Assembly (NCBI GenBank): GCA_046331625.1 | Contig: JAXLQL010000011.1 | Span: 1 to 64,000, forward strand | DNA from: JAXLQL01 sp046331625 | GTDB lineage: Bacteria > Acidobacteriota > Terriglobia > Bryobacterales > Bryobacteraceae | Reading direction: 5' to 3' | DNA length: 64,000 nucleotides | Shown here: positions 43,104 through 52,450 of the stretch, in pieces | Layout of the letters: the number at the start of each line of letters is the position of its first letter | Position numbering within the stretch: position 1 is the stretch's first letter | The notes under the pieces: model-generated | The model's database searches: none | What the model was told of the DNA's origin: nothing | The model's input: the letters and a program-made list of their open reading frames with translations, nothing else | Made by a program: the position numbers and the translations under genes

Positions 43104-46100
43104 ATGAGGGTCTTTTCCTTTTGCGCCGCGATTGCACTCGCCCTGGCTGCGGACGCTCTGGCGCAATCGGGATTCAGCGGGACCGTGGTCTTCGGCGGAA
43201 AACCGGTACCGGGTGCGGTGGTGACGGCTCGCGTGGGGGCTGAAACGCTCACTGCGGCAACGGATGAACGCGGCCGCTTCGGTTTCGAAAAACTGCCCGA
43301 TGGCGAGCTCTCGATTTCGGTGCAGATGTTCGGGTTTCAGCCGTTTTCGCAACAGAGCGTGGACCGGTCGAAGCCTGGCGAGTTCGCGCTGACCCTGAGG
43401 CCGATGCGAGTTACACGGCGGGCTCCGGGTGGCGGCGCGCAGCGGCAAGGCACAGAGGCGAACGGACTCGACGAAGCGATCGCTCCGGCGGCAGCGACAC
43501 CGGCGTTGGACGCGAGTGGCGAGGCGACAGACTCCTTCCTGGTGCAGGGGAGCTTGAGCCGGGGCTTGGCTACGGAAGCAGGAGTCCCGGCGGTTTCTGA
43601 CATGGCCATGATGGCGCGGATGAATGGCGCGTTCGGGCCGGGGTTTGGCGGCGGCTTCGGCGGTCCGGAAGGTGGCGGTCCCGGTGGCATGGGTCCGGGC
43701 GGCGGAGGTGCTCCTGGTTTCGGTGGCGGTGGCGCGCCTGGGTTTGGAGGCGGCGGTGGACCCGGCGGCTTCGGCGGCGGTGGCGGGCGCGGTGGCGGCG
43801 GTGGGTTCGGCGGACCGGGCGGACCGGGAGGTCGCGGTGGTCCTCGGGGTCCGGGCGGCGGATTCGGCGGGGGGCCAAGTGGACCGGGTGGACCTGGTGG
43901 TCCGGGTGGGCGACCCGATTTCGCCAACATGACTCCAGAGCAGCGCGAAGAAATGCGGCAGAGGTTTGCCGAGCGGATGCGGCAAGGCGCGCTGGCCGAA
44001 GGGTTCGGCAATCGCGGCGGCCGGCGCACGCGGCAGCAGATCCGCGGGATGATCTTCTACAATCCGCGGAACTCGGCATTCGACGCAACGCCGTTCGCGG
44101 TGAACGGGCGGGCGGTGCAGAAGCCCGAGTATTCGCAGCACCGATTCGGGTTGAGCATTGGCGGACCGTTGGGACTCGGCAAGTTCATGCCGAGCGACAA
44201 GACCTTCTTCTTCGTGAACTATCAGGCTTCGCGCGGCGACAATCCGTTTTCGAACTATGCCGTGATGCCGGACGTGAATCTGCGGGCCGGCGATTTTTCG
44301 GGCATCTCGCAGCCGATCTACGATCCTTTGACGCGGCAGCCGTTCCCAGGCAACCGGATTCCTTCGGCGCGTATCGATCCGGCCTCGGCGGGGCTATTGT
44401 CGCTCATTCCACTTCCCAACAGCACGGGCGCCACGCAGAACTACCGGCTGGTGACGTCGCAACCGGCGAGTAATGACAACTTGAACGTGAGGTTGAACCG
44501 GTCAATCAACGCGAAGAACCGGCTCTCGTACACGGGCGGCTATCAGCGGCGATTCTCGGAATCGGTGCAGCTCTATGGCTACCGCGACCCCACGCACGGC
44601 TCGGGCAACAATCACGAAGTGGGATTCACGCACAACTTCTCGCCGCGGCTGATCATGAACATGCGCGTTCGCTACAACCGCAACGTTACGGACCTGCTGC
44701 CGTACTTCGCCAATGGCGGCGACGTTTCGGGCAAGCTCGGGATCCGCGGGAATTCCCGCGAGAGCGTGAACTTCGGTCCGCCGAACCTGAACTTCACCAA
44801 CTATGGCGACCTGATGGACGGCAACCGCACACTGCGCCGCGTGCAGACCATGTCGGCGAGCGACGGCATCACGTTCGTGCGCGGGACTCATAGCATCACC
44901 ACGGGCTTCGAGTTCACTCGGCTGCAGTGGAATCACGTGCTGGAACAAAATGCGCGCGGTACGTTGTTCTTTGGCGGACTTTCGACCGCGGGACTGGACG
45001 CCGCCGGCAACGTGCTTCCGCGGACGGGCAATGACTTCGCGGAGTTCCTGCTGGGGCTTCCGCAACAGAGTTCGCTTCGGTTCGGCAGCGCCGATGCGTA
45101 CATGCGGCAGTCGCAGTACGCGGCCTTCTTCCAAGACGAATGGCGCGTGAAGCCAAACCTCACCTTCAATCTCGGGCTGCGCTATGAAGACTGGGAGCCG
45201 TTCACGGAGAAGTACGGCCGGCTGGCGAATCTGCTGTTGAATCCGGCACGCACGGCGGTGACGCTTGTGACCGGCAACGGTGTGATCCAACCGGACCGCA
45301 ACAATTTCGCGCCGCGCCTGGCAATGTCGTGGCGGCCGTGGAAAAAGTCGCGCACCGTGGTCCGGGCCGGATACTCGGTGTTCTATGACGGATCGGTGTA
45401 CTCGCGCATTCCGAACCGGCTCGGATGGCAACCGCCGTTCGCAGAGAGCTCGCAGTTCAACACCACGGCGTCGGCTCCGCTAACGATGACGAATCCGTTC
45501 GCGGGGTTGCCGGGCGTGACCATCCGAAACACTTATGCGGTGAATCCGAGCTATGCAGCGCCGCATGCGCAGACCTGGAATTTCTCTGTGCAGCACGAGT
45601 TCAAGCGCGGGCTGGTGGTGGAGACGGGATATCTGGGAACGCGCGGATCGGGATTACTGGTGCAGCGGTTGCCGAATCGCGCCGCGCCGGGATCGCCCAC
45701 CACCTCAGAACAGCGGCGGCCGATCGCGAATGCGCTCGGGTTCACGTGGGACAGTCCCGAAGGTTCTTCTTCGTTCCACGCGGCGCAGGTGCGAGTGACA
45801 CGACGGATGTCGCGTGGGCTGGCGGTAAATGCGCTCTACACGTGGGCGAAGTCGCTCGACAACGCGTCGACGATCGGCGGATCGGGGAATTTGGTTGTGC
45901 AGAACGACAACGATCTTGCCGCCGAGCGCGGACGTTCGAGCTTCGATCGGCGGCATTCGCTGAGTTTCGGCAGCATGCTCTACTCGCCGTTCGGCGAGCG
46001 CGGCTACTTCCTGAAGCAGAAGAATGCTGCGTCGCGTGCGCTGCGCGATTGGACGATGACGGCGAGCATCAATGCGAACTCGGGGTCGCCTTTCACGGCG

Positions 46101-46487
46101 CGCGTGCTCGGTACGGCTGCCGATGCCGCGGGAACGGGCGCCACGGGCAGCGCTCGCGCGGATGCGACGGGGCTGCCGCTCTACACGGGCGTGGGTTACT
46201 TCAACACGGCGGCGTTCGCGGTGCCTTTGGGTGGGCAGTACGGCACGGCGGGGCGGAACACGATCGATGGTCCTGGGATTTTCACGCTCAATGCTTCGGT
46301 TGGGCGGTCATTCGCGATTGCCGGCGATCCGAGGCGCGCGTTTGAGTTTCGCGTCTCGGCTGACAATGCGATCAATCGCGTGAACATCACGGGCATTGGC
46401 ACGGTGGTGAACTCAGCCAACTACGGCCTCGCTACGCAGGCAGGAGAGATGCGGTCGGTGCAGATCAACCTGAGGTTCCGATTCTAA
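43104..46487 (+). CDS. TonB-dependent receptor (Oar-like) with carboxypeptidase-regulatory domain and Gly-rich linker
   Basis: A 1127-residue outer-membrane protein: signal peptide to about 20, carboxypeptidase-regulatory-like beta domain at 22-100 (GFSGTVVFGGKPVPGAVVTARV, TDERGRFGFEKLPDG), then a Gly-rich linker at about 172-270. A short MTPEQREEMRQRFAERM helix and a TonB-receptor barrel follow, from about 300 to the C terminus, ending VQINLRFRF. Barrel strands such as NRNVTDLLPYF, FFQDEWRVKPNLTFNLGLRYEDW and YVTGYLGTRG-like segments fit the Oar/CarboxypepD_reg receptors that Acidobacteria carry in large numbers for polymer uptake. The plug domain is hard to delimit because of the linker. 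The stop and next start share one base (TAATG). Confidence 0.88.
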   Translation: MRVFSFCAAIALALAADALAQSGFSGTVVFGGKPVPGAVVTARVGAETLTAATDERGRFGFEKLPDGELSISVQMFGFQPFSQQSVDRSKPGEFALTLRPMRVTRRAPGGGAQRQGTEANGLDEAIAPAAATPALDASGEATDSFLVQGSLSRGLATEAGVPAVSDMAMMARMNGAFGPGFGGGFGGPEGGGPGGMGPGGGGAPGFGGGGAPGFGGGGGPGGFGGGGGRGGGGGFGGPGGPGGRGGPRGPGGGFGGGPSGPGGPGGPGGRPDFANMTPEQREEMRQRFAERMRQGALAEGFGNRGGRRTRQQIRGMIFYNPRNSAFDATPFAVNGRAVQKPEYSQHRFGLSIGGPLGLGKFMPSDKTFFFVNYQASRGDNPFSNYAVMPDVNLRAGDFSGISQPIYDPLTRQPFPGNRIPSARIDPASAGLLSLIPLPNSTGATQNYRLVTSQPASNDNLNVRLNRSINAKNRLSYTGGYQRRFSESVQLYGYRDPTHGSGNNHEVGFTHNFSPRLIMNMRVRYNRNVTDLLPYFANGGDVSGKLGIRGNSRESVNFGPPNLNFTNYGDLMDGNRTLRRVQTMSASDGITFVRGTHSITTGFEFTRLQWNHVLEQNARGTLFFGGLSTAGLDAAGNVLPRTGNDFAEFLLGLPQQSSLRFGSADAYMRQSQYAAFFQDEWRVKPNLTFNLGLRYEDWEPFTEKYGRLANLLLNPARTAVTLVTGNGVIQPDRNNFAPRLAMSWRPWKKSRTVVRAGYSVFYDGSVYSRIPNRLGWQPPFAESSQFNTTASAPLTMTNPFAGLPGVTIRNTYAVNPSYAAPHAQTWNFSVQHEFKRGLVVETGYLGTRGSGLLVQRLPNRAAPGSPTTSEQRRPIANALGFTWDSPEGSSSFHAAQVRVTRRMSRGLAVNALYTWAKSLDNASTIGGSGNLVVQNDNDLAAERGRSSFDRRHSLSFGSMLYSPFGERGYFLKQKNAASRALRDWTMTASINANSGSPFTARVLGTAADAAGTGATGSARADATGLPLYTGVGYFNTAAFAVPLGGQYGTAGRNTIDGPGIFTLNASVGRSFAIAGDPRRAFEFRVSADNAINRVNITGIGTVVNSANYGLATQAGEMRSVQINLRFRF

Positions 46488-48562
46488 TGCGCGTGTTGAT
46501 GGCAATCTCGCTCTCGGCGATGCTGGTTGCGCAACAGCTACAGCAGCCGGATCCTGTTTTTCGCACTTCGACGAACTTGGTGCTGGTGACGGCGTTCGCG
46601 CGTGACAAGCAGGGCAAGCCGATGACTGGGCTCAAGAAGGAAGACTTCATTCTGCTCGAAAACGGCAAGCCGCAGACGATCTCGGTTTTCGATTTCCAGA
46701 ACATCGAGGCAACCGTGGCCGCGCCTGCGCAGGTGGCCGTTGTGGAACGTCCGGTGACGCCCGAGAAGGTTGCTCCCGAGCCGACGCCGAAAGAGCAGTA
46801 TCGCGATCATCGATTGCTGGTTTTGTTTTTCGACTGGACATCGCTTCCGGCAGCCGATCAGGTCCGCGCCAAAGAAGCGGCGGAGAAGTTCGTGCGCGAG
46901 CAGATGACTCCGGCGGATCTGGTCTCGATCGTGACTTTCAGTTCGAAGCTCAAAGTGGAGCAGGAGTTCACTTCGGACAAAGACCTGCTGCTCGAGTTGA
47001 TCCACAGGTTCCAGTCGGGCGTGATGAGCGAACTGGCGGCGACAAACACAGACGACCCGGACACCTCCGATGACGCCGCGTTCGCGGCTGACGACACCGA
47101 GTTCAACATCTTCAATACCGACCGTAAGCTTTCCGCGCTCGAAGACATGGCGCGGCGGCTGGGAGCGCTTCCGGAGAAGAAGGCGCTCATCTATTTTTCG
47201 AGTGGCGTGAGCCGAACCGGCGCGCAGAACGAGTCGCAAATGCGTGCGACCATCAATGCTGCGGTTCGCGCGAACGTGAGCTTCTATCCGGTGGATGTGC
47301 GCGGGCTTTCGGCTGAGCCTCCGGGCGGTGGTGCAGCTTCAGCGGGAGGTCGCGGCACCGGGATTTTCAGCGGGCAGACGCAGACGCGGCAACGCGACAA
47401 CGCGATGCAGACGCAGGATACGCTGACTTCGCTCGCCTCAGACACCGGAGGCAAAGCGCTGCTCGACGATAACGACATCACCACGGGCATCCGGCAGGCG
47501 CAGCAAGACATGCAGAGCTACTACGTGCTCGGCTATTACTCGAGCGACGGCCGCCGCGACGGGCAGTTCCGGCGCGTGGAGGTGAAGTTCGCTCCGCAGG
47601 TGCAGGCGCGGCTCGGCGGCAAGCTCGACTATCGCAACGGCTACTACGCCGAGAAAGACTTCAAAGCTTTCAACTCGTTCGACAAGGAGAGGCAGCTCGA
47701 GGACGCGATCACACTGGGCGATCCGGTGACGGATCTGCGGCTGGCGCTCGAAGTGAACTGGTTCCGGCTGGCCAAGGATCGGTACTTCGTACCGGTGGCA
47801 GTGAAGATTCCCGGTTCGGCGATTCCTCTTGCGAAAAAAGGCGGTGCCGAAACCACGCAGTTCGATTTCATCGGCCAAGTACGGAATGCGCGTGGCAGTG
47901 TGCTCGCGACGGTGCGCGATGGGATCAAGATCCAACTGCGCGACAAGAACGCGGGCAAGCTGGGGTCGGCGAGCCTGGTCTATGACACGGGCTTCACGCT
48001 TGCGCCGGGCTCGTACAAGATCCGGATGCTGGTCCGCGAGAACCAAACGGGCCAGATGGGGACGTTCGAGAGCGCGTTCACGATCCCCGATCTCAATGCG
48101 GCCAAGAATGAGCCCAGGCTGAGCTCGGTGGTGTGGAGCAATCAACGGATTCCCATCGCCGAGGCGGTGGGGGCTGCGAACAAGAAACTGACGCAAAAAC
48201 AAAACGAACATCCTTTGGTTCGGGACAAGCAGAAGCTGGTTCCCAGCGTGACGCACGTGTTCCGGCCGGGGCAAAAGCTATCGGTCTACGCGGAACTGTA
48301 CGATCCATCGAAGACCGAGGACTCCGGTGCGGCGAGCGTGTCGGCGGTGGTGGGGCTTTATCGAGATCAGAAGCTGGTGGCGCAGTCGCAACCGGTGCGT
48401 GTGGCGGAGTTGAAGCAGGGGATTTCTGCTGCGCCATTGCTGATCGAGATGCCGTTGCAGGGTGTGACGCCGGGCGAGTATTCGGCGCAGTTGACGGTGA
48501 TCGATGAGGTGGGGCGGCGGTTCGCCGCGGCTCGTGCGCCGCTGGTGGTGATGGCGAACTGA
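46487..48562 (+). CDS. VWFA-related acidobacterial domain protein
   Basis: A 691-residue protein with a signal peptide (LMAISLSAMLVAQQ). The family opening is clear: FRTSTNLVLVTAFARDKQGKP followed by LKKEDFILLENGKPQTISVF, which marks the TIGR03436 acidobacterial VWFA family. A von Willebrand A domain spans about 105-325, with VLFFDWTSLPAADQVR at the metal site (a DxTxS-like variant) and ALIYFSSGVSRTGAQNESQ. A block LDDNDITTGIRQAQQDMQSYYVLGYYS follows, then beta-rich C-terminal domains. It is likely periplasmic or surface-exposed and used in protein-protein contact. Translation is coupled to the upstream TonB receptor by TAATG, so they probably form one complex or pathway. Confidence 0.88.
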   Translation: MRVLMAISLSAMLVAQQLQQPDPVFRTSTNLVLVTAFARDKQGKPMTGLKKEDFILLENGKPQTISVFDFQNIEATVAAPAQVAVVERPVTPEKVAPEPTPKEQYRDHRLLVLFFDWTSLPAADQVRAKEAAEKFVREQMTPADLVSIVTFSSKLKVEQEFTSDKDLLLELIHRFQSGVMSELAATNTDDPDTSDDAAFAADDTEFNIFNTDRKLSALEDMARRLGALPEKKALIYFSSGVSRTGAQNESQMRATINAAVRANVSFYPVDVRGLSAEPPGGGAASAGGRGTGIFSGQTQTRQRDNAMQTQDTLTSLASDTGGKALLDDNDITTGIRQAQQDMQSYYVLGYYSSDGRRDGQFRRVEVKFAPQVQARLGGKLDYRNGYYAEKDFKAFNSFDKERQLEDAITLGDPVTDLRLALEVNWFRLAKDRYFVPVAVKIPGSAIPLAKKGGAETTQFDFIGQVRNARGSVLATVRDGIKIQLRDKNAGKLGSASLVYDTGFTLAPGSYKIRMLVRENQTGQMGTFESAFTIPDLNAAKNEPRLSSVVWSNQRIPIAEAVGAANKKLTQKQNEHPLVRDKQKLVPSVTHVFRPGQKLSVYAELYDPSKTEDSGAASVSAVVGLYRDQKLVAQSQPVRVAELKQGISAAPLLIEMPLQGVTPGEYSAQLTVIDEVGRRFAAARAPLVVMAN

Positions 48563-48596
48563 ACGGATTCGGCCTTGTGATAGAGTCGAATTCAGC

Positions 48597-51092
48597 TTGC
48601 CTTTCCTCAGGTATCTCATCGCCGTTCTTTCGGCACCCTGTGCCCTCGCGGCCGGTGCTCTGGCGCCGGTGCAGGTCGAGAAATATTGCTCCGGCTGCCA
48701 TTCTGGCAAGACCGCGCAGGGCGGCTTGGACCTGACCGCGCTTCCGTTTGACTTGGCCTCGCGGGCGACGCGTGACCGGTGGGCCCGCATCCATGACCGC
48801 ATCGAAAAAGGTGAGATGCCTCCCAAGGGCGTGGCGCTGGCGCCGGAGGCGCGACAGGCGATGTTGAAGGCGCTTGGTCCGGAGTTGCACCGGGCAGATC
48901 GCGCGGAGGTGGCTCGGCTGGGGCGCGGTCCGATGCGGCGGCTGAATCGCGACGAGTACGAGCAGAACCTGCGCGACCTGCTGCAGTTGCCGAATCTCGA
49001 CATCCGCGACATGCTGCCGGAGGATCGAGAAGCGTATCACTACAACAAGGTTTCCGAGGCGCTCGACATGTCGCGTGTGCAGTTGGCGGGATACCTCGAC
49101 GCCACCGAAGCGGCGCTACGCCGCGCGATGGTGACTACCGCTGAGGCTCTGCCGGTGACGCAGTTCCGCACGCACGGATTCCGCCTGTTCCCAGGCTTGC
49201 GCAGCACGGGTACGCGCGCTTCGATGTTCTTCATCAAAGGCGACCGGGGCATCAACGTAGAGCGGGAGAGCGCGAAGCCGATCACGAAAGAGCAGGAAGA
49301 GGATCCTGATGTCGAGATGGGGTTGTTCCGCTCGCCGGGGTGGCCGTACGGCGCGTTTCCGCGCGGGTTCTCGTCGAAGTTTCCGGGCGTGTACCGGGTG
49401 CGGATCGAGGCACGAGCCGTCTTGCAGCATGCCGAATTCAAGGTGACCCCGGCGAAACAATATGTGCCGATGACGTTTCGGTCGCGGAGACCGACGAATC
49501 ACGACATCGCGGAAGATGTGAAGTCAGTGGGCGGGATCCTCGAGATCCAACCCGAGCGGCGCGTCTATGAGACGACGGTTTGGCTCGAAGCGGGGCAGAC
49601 GGTGGAGTACGGGCTGCTCGGGCTGCCGGTTCCGCAAGTGGATGCGATCCCCGGCCAGTCAGGCAGCTACCGGTTTCCGCCGTTTCCGCCGGATGGCCAG
49701 CCGGGAGTGGCGTTCCACTGGATCGAAATCGAGGGGCCGATTGCGCCGGTTGCATGGCCGCCTCCGAGCCATCGCGTGTTGTTCGATGACTTGGGCGTGT
49801 CGCCTGCGCCGGCCAAGCCCGCCGAGCAAGCACGCCGGTTACTGCGGCGATTCGCGAAGATGGCGTCGCGGAGGCCTGTGACTGAAGAGTCGCTCGCACC
49901 GTTCGATCGATTGGTGGCGGCGCGGCTCGAGAAAGGCGAGAGTTTCAGTGAAGCGATGATCGCCGGATATCAGGCGATCTTGTGCTCGGGGCTGTTCCTC
50001 TATCTGCACGAACCGGGAGACGAGTACGCGGTTGCGGAGCGGCTCTCGCACTTTCTTGCGGGCTCACGGCCGGACTCGGAACTGATGCGTCGCACGGCGG
50101 GCCTCAGAAAGGCACAGGTGTTGCGCGCGGAAACCGATCGCCTCATCGATAGCGAAGGCTTCACGCGCTTCGTGAAGAACTTCACCGACTACTGGCTGAA
50201 CCTGCGCTATCTGCGTCGCGACGATCCCGACATTCGCCTGTACCCGGAATACCGCCTCGACGAGTATCTAGTGGACTCGATGGAGCGCGAGACTCTCGGG
50301 TACGTGACCACAATGCTGCGCGACAATTTGCCGATCCGCGCGCTGGTGGACTCGGACTTCGTGCTCGCGAATGACCGGCTGGCGCAACATTATGGACTCG
50401 CACCCGTGAGCGGATCCGCGTTGCGCAAGGTGGCGCTCGAGAAGGGGAGTCCGCTGGGCGGCCTCCTGACGCAGGGCTCAGTGCTGAAGATCACTGCCAA
50501 CGGTACCTCGACGTCCCCGGTGTTGCGCGGCGCGTGGATCATGGATCGCATCGTGGGCGAGCCTCCGCCTCCGCCACCGCCGGGAGTGCCCGCGGTTGAG
50601 CCGGACATTCGCGGTGCGCGGACCATTCGCGAGCAACTCGCGCTGCACACCAAGTCGGCTACGTGCGCGGCGTGTCATGCGAAGTTCGATCCGGTGGGCT
50701 TGGCGCTCGAGAACTTCGACGTGGCGGGCCGCTGGCGTACGCGTTACCGCGGATTGAGCGAAGGCGAGCGCGTTTCCGGAATCGACCACACGGGGCACGA
50801 CTTCGCCTACACACTCGCCGGTGACGTGGACGCGAGCGGAACACTGGTTGACGGGCGCAAGTTCCGCGACGTGCGCGAACTGAAGGCGCTGCTCGCTTCG
50901 AATCCGCGGCAGTTGGCGCGGAATCTGGTGCAGCAGTTCACCGTCTATGCGACCGGGACTCCGGTTCGGTTCTCGGATCGCGCGACGATCGAACGAATCC
51001 TGGATCGCTGCGAACGCGGCGGCTATCGCGCGCGCGACCTGTTGCAGGCGTTCGTGGCGAGTGAGATCTTCTTGGGAGGGAATGCCGAATGA
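48597..51092 (+). CDS. DUF1592-type multidomain cytochrome (second copy, no LamG)
   Basis: An 831-residue secreted protein from TTG 48597, the only in-frame start that keeps the signal peptide. The first heme motif CSGCH is at 31-35, and the second, CAACHAKFDPVGLALENFD, near 690. Between them are a DUF1587-like block (MRRLNRDEYEQNLRDLLQLP), DUF1595-like RFAKMASRRPVTEESLAPFD, DUF1592 (YAVAERLSHFLAGSRPD), DUF1588 (PLGGLLTQGSVLKITANGT) and a C-terminal DUF1585 (NLVQQFTVYATGTPVRFSD). It parallels the protein at 1036-4650 but lacks the LamG insert and is nearly 400 residues shorter. It is 34 bp after the VWFA gene and overlaps the DUF1552 gene by ATGA. Confidence 0.85.
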   Translation: MPFLRYLIAVLSAPCALAAGALAPVQVEKYCSGCHSGKTAQGGLDLTALPFDLASRATRDRWARIHDRIEKGEMPPKGVALAPEARQAMLKALGPELHRADRAEVARLGRGPMRRLNRDEYEQNLRDLLQLPNLDIRDMLPEDREAYHYNKVSEALDMSRVQLAGYLDATEAALRRAMVTTAEALPVTQFRTHGFRLFPGLRSTGTRASMFFIKGDRGINVERESAKPITKEQEEDPDVEMGLFRSPGWPYGAFPRGFSSKFPGVYRVRIEARAVLQHAEFKVTPAKQYVPMTFRSRRPTNHDIAEDVKSVGGILEIQPERRVYETTVWLEAGQTVEYGLLGLPVPQVDAIPGQSGSYRFPPFPPDGQPGVAFHWIEIEGPIAPVAWPPPSHRVLFDDLGVSPAPAKPAEQARRLLRRFAKMASRRPVTEESLAPFDRLVAARLEKGESFSEAMIAGYQAILCSGLFLYLHEPGDEYAVAERLSHFLAGSRPDSELMRRTAGLRKAQVLRAETDRLIDSEGFTRFVKNFTDYWLNLRYLRRDDPDIRLYPEYRLDEYLVDSMERETLGYVTTMLRDNLPIRALVDSDFVLANDRLAQHYGLAPVSGSALRKVALEKGSPLGGLLTQGSVLKITANGTSTSPVLRGAWIMDRIVGEPPPPPPPGVPAVEPDIRGARTIREQLALHTKSATCAACHAKFDPVGLALENFDVAGRWRTRYRGLSEGERVSGIDHTGHDFAYTLAGDVDASGTLVDGRKFRDVRELKALLASNPRQLARNLVQQFTVYATGTPVRFSDRATIERILDRCERGGYRARDLLQAFVASEIFLGGNAE

Positions 51093-52378
51093 AAGCTCCG
51101 CTGTCTCGCCGTACGCTCCTCCGTGGATCGGGAGTGACGCTGGCGCTCCCATTGCTCGAGTGCATGACGGCGCCGTTCGCACGCGCTGCCGCATCGCAGC
51201 CGCCGCGGCGGATGCTGATTGTCGCGAACAATCTCGGTGTGCTGCCGAAGAACTTTTTTCCGCAGACGGCGGGCGGCGAGTATGAGCGGACGCCTTATCT
51301 TTCGGTGCTCGACGAAGTGCGGCACGAGTTCACCGTGTTCAGCGGACTCTCGCACCCGGGTGTGAGCGGCGGGCACAGCACCGACAACTGTTTTCTCACC
51401 GCTGCGCGCGGTGCGTTCAAGAGCGGCTTCCGGAATTCCATCTCGCTTGACCAGTTCGCGGCGGAGAAGCTGGGCCAAGTCACGCGATTCCCCACGCTGA
51501 ACCTGGGCGTGAATGTCGACAAGGGCAACCGCAGCCTCTCATTCACGCGCGACGGCGTGCTGCTGCCGGCCGAGGACAGCGCGTCGAAGATTTATGAACG
51601 CATGTTCGTGCAGGGCGATCCTGAGGCGGTGGCTCGGCAGTTGCATCGGCTCGAGAATCGCGGCAGCATTCTCGACACGCTGCTCGAGGACACAGGGCGG
51701 CTTCGCAAGAAGCTCGGCACTGATGACAAGGCCCGGCTCGACCAGTACGTGACCTCGGTACGTGAGGTGGAAGAGCGGTTGCAGACGGCGCAGGCGTGGG
51801 AGAAGCGCCCGAAGCCGGCTGCTCCGGGGCCCGCGCCCGCCGATATCCAGGACAAGAAGATGCTGTTCGAGAAGCTCGACCTGATGCTTGCCACAGCGCA
51901 GCTTGCCTTCGAATCGGATTCGACGAGGATTGTTACGCTGATGGTGGATGCGTTCTTCACGCCCGTCTACAAGCTGAGCGAGCAGCAATCCACTACGGAG
52001 AGCTATCACGGCCTTTCGCACCACGGCCAAGCCGAGACGAAAGTGAAGCAGCTCGAAGAGACTGATCGCCGGCAGATGGCGGTGATGAAGAAGCTGATCG
52101 GGAGCCTGGCGGCGCGCAAAGAACAAGGCGAACGGCTGCTTGACCGCACGATGGTGCTCTACGGCAGCAACATGGGCGACGCCAATATCCACGACAACAC
52201 GAATCTCCCGATCCTGCTTGCGGGCGGCGGATTCCGGCACGGGCAGCACATCGCTTTCCGGCGCGACAACAACACGCCGCTGAGCAATCTGTTCGTGACC
52301 ATGCTCGGGCGAATGGGCGTGGAGGCGGATGCGTTCGCCAGCAGCACTGGCAGGCTCTCGGGATTGGAAGTGGCCTGA
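51089..52378 (+). CDS. DUF1552 family protein with Tat signal (second copy)
   Basis: A 429-residue DUF1552 protein. Its N terminus MKAPLSRRTLLRGSG carries a good twin-arginine motif (SRRTLL) before the hydrophobic VTLALPLLECM. Family motifs are MLIVANNLGVLPKNFFP, FSGLSHPGVSGGHSTDNCFL, SISLDQFAAEKLG, YHGLSHHGQAETK and RTMVLYGSNMGDANIHDNTNLP. It pairs with the DUF1592 cytochrome at 48597 exactly as the protein at 4655 does with its own. ATG 51089 overlaps the upstream stop. A Tat route implies folding or cofactor loading before export. Confidence 0.9.
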   Translation: MKAPLSRRTLLRGSGVTLALPLLECMTAPFARAAASQPPRRMLIVANNLGVLPKNFFPQTAGGEYERTPYLSVLDEVRHEFTVFSGLSHPGVSGGHSTDNCFLTAARGAFKSGFRNSISLDQFAAEKLGQVTRFPTLNLGVNVDKGNRSLSFTRDGVLLPAEDSASKIYERMFVQGDPEAVARQLHRLENRGSILDTLLEDTGRLRKKLGTDDKARLDQYVTSVREVEERLQTAQAWEKRPKPAAPGPAPADIQDKKMLFEKLDLMLATAQLAFESDSTRIVTLMVDAFFTPVYKLSEQQSTTESYHGLSHHGQAETKVKQLEETDRRQMAVMKKLIGSLAARKEQGERLLDRTMVLYGSNMGDANIHDNTNLPILLAGGGFRHGQHIAFRRDNNTPLSNLFVTMLGRMGVEADAFASSTGRLSGLEVA

Positions 52379-52450
52379 GCTGCTTCCCTGACATCCGGCG
52401 CAGCTTGCGCTGCTGTACGGGGTTCAATAGCTGGAGTGTGTAAACCAGAA

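Noticed and set aside
43620..43915. Short G-rich repeats that could be taken for a CRISPR or tandem-repeat array
   Set aside because: They are in frame and encode the Gly-rich linker of the TonB receptor; there are no spaced identical repeats.
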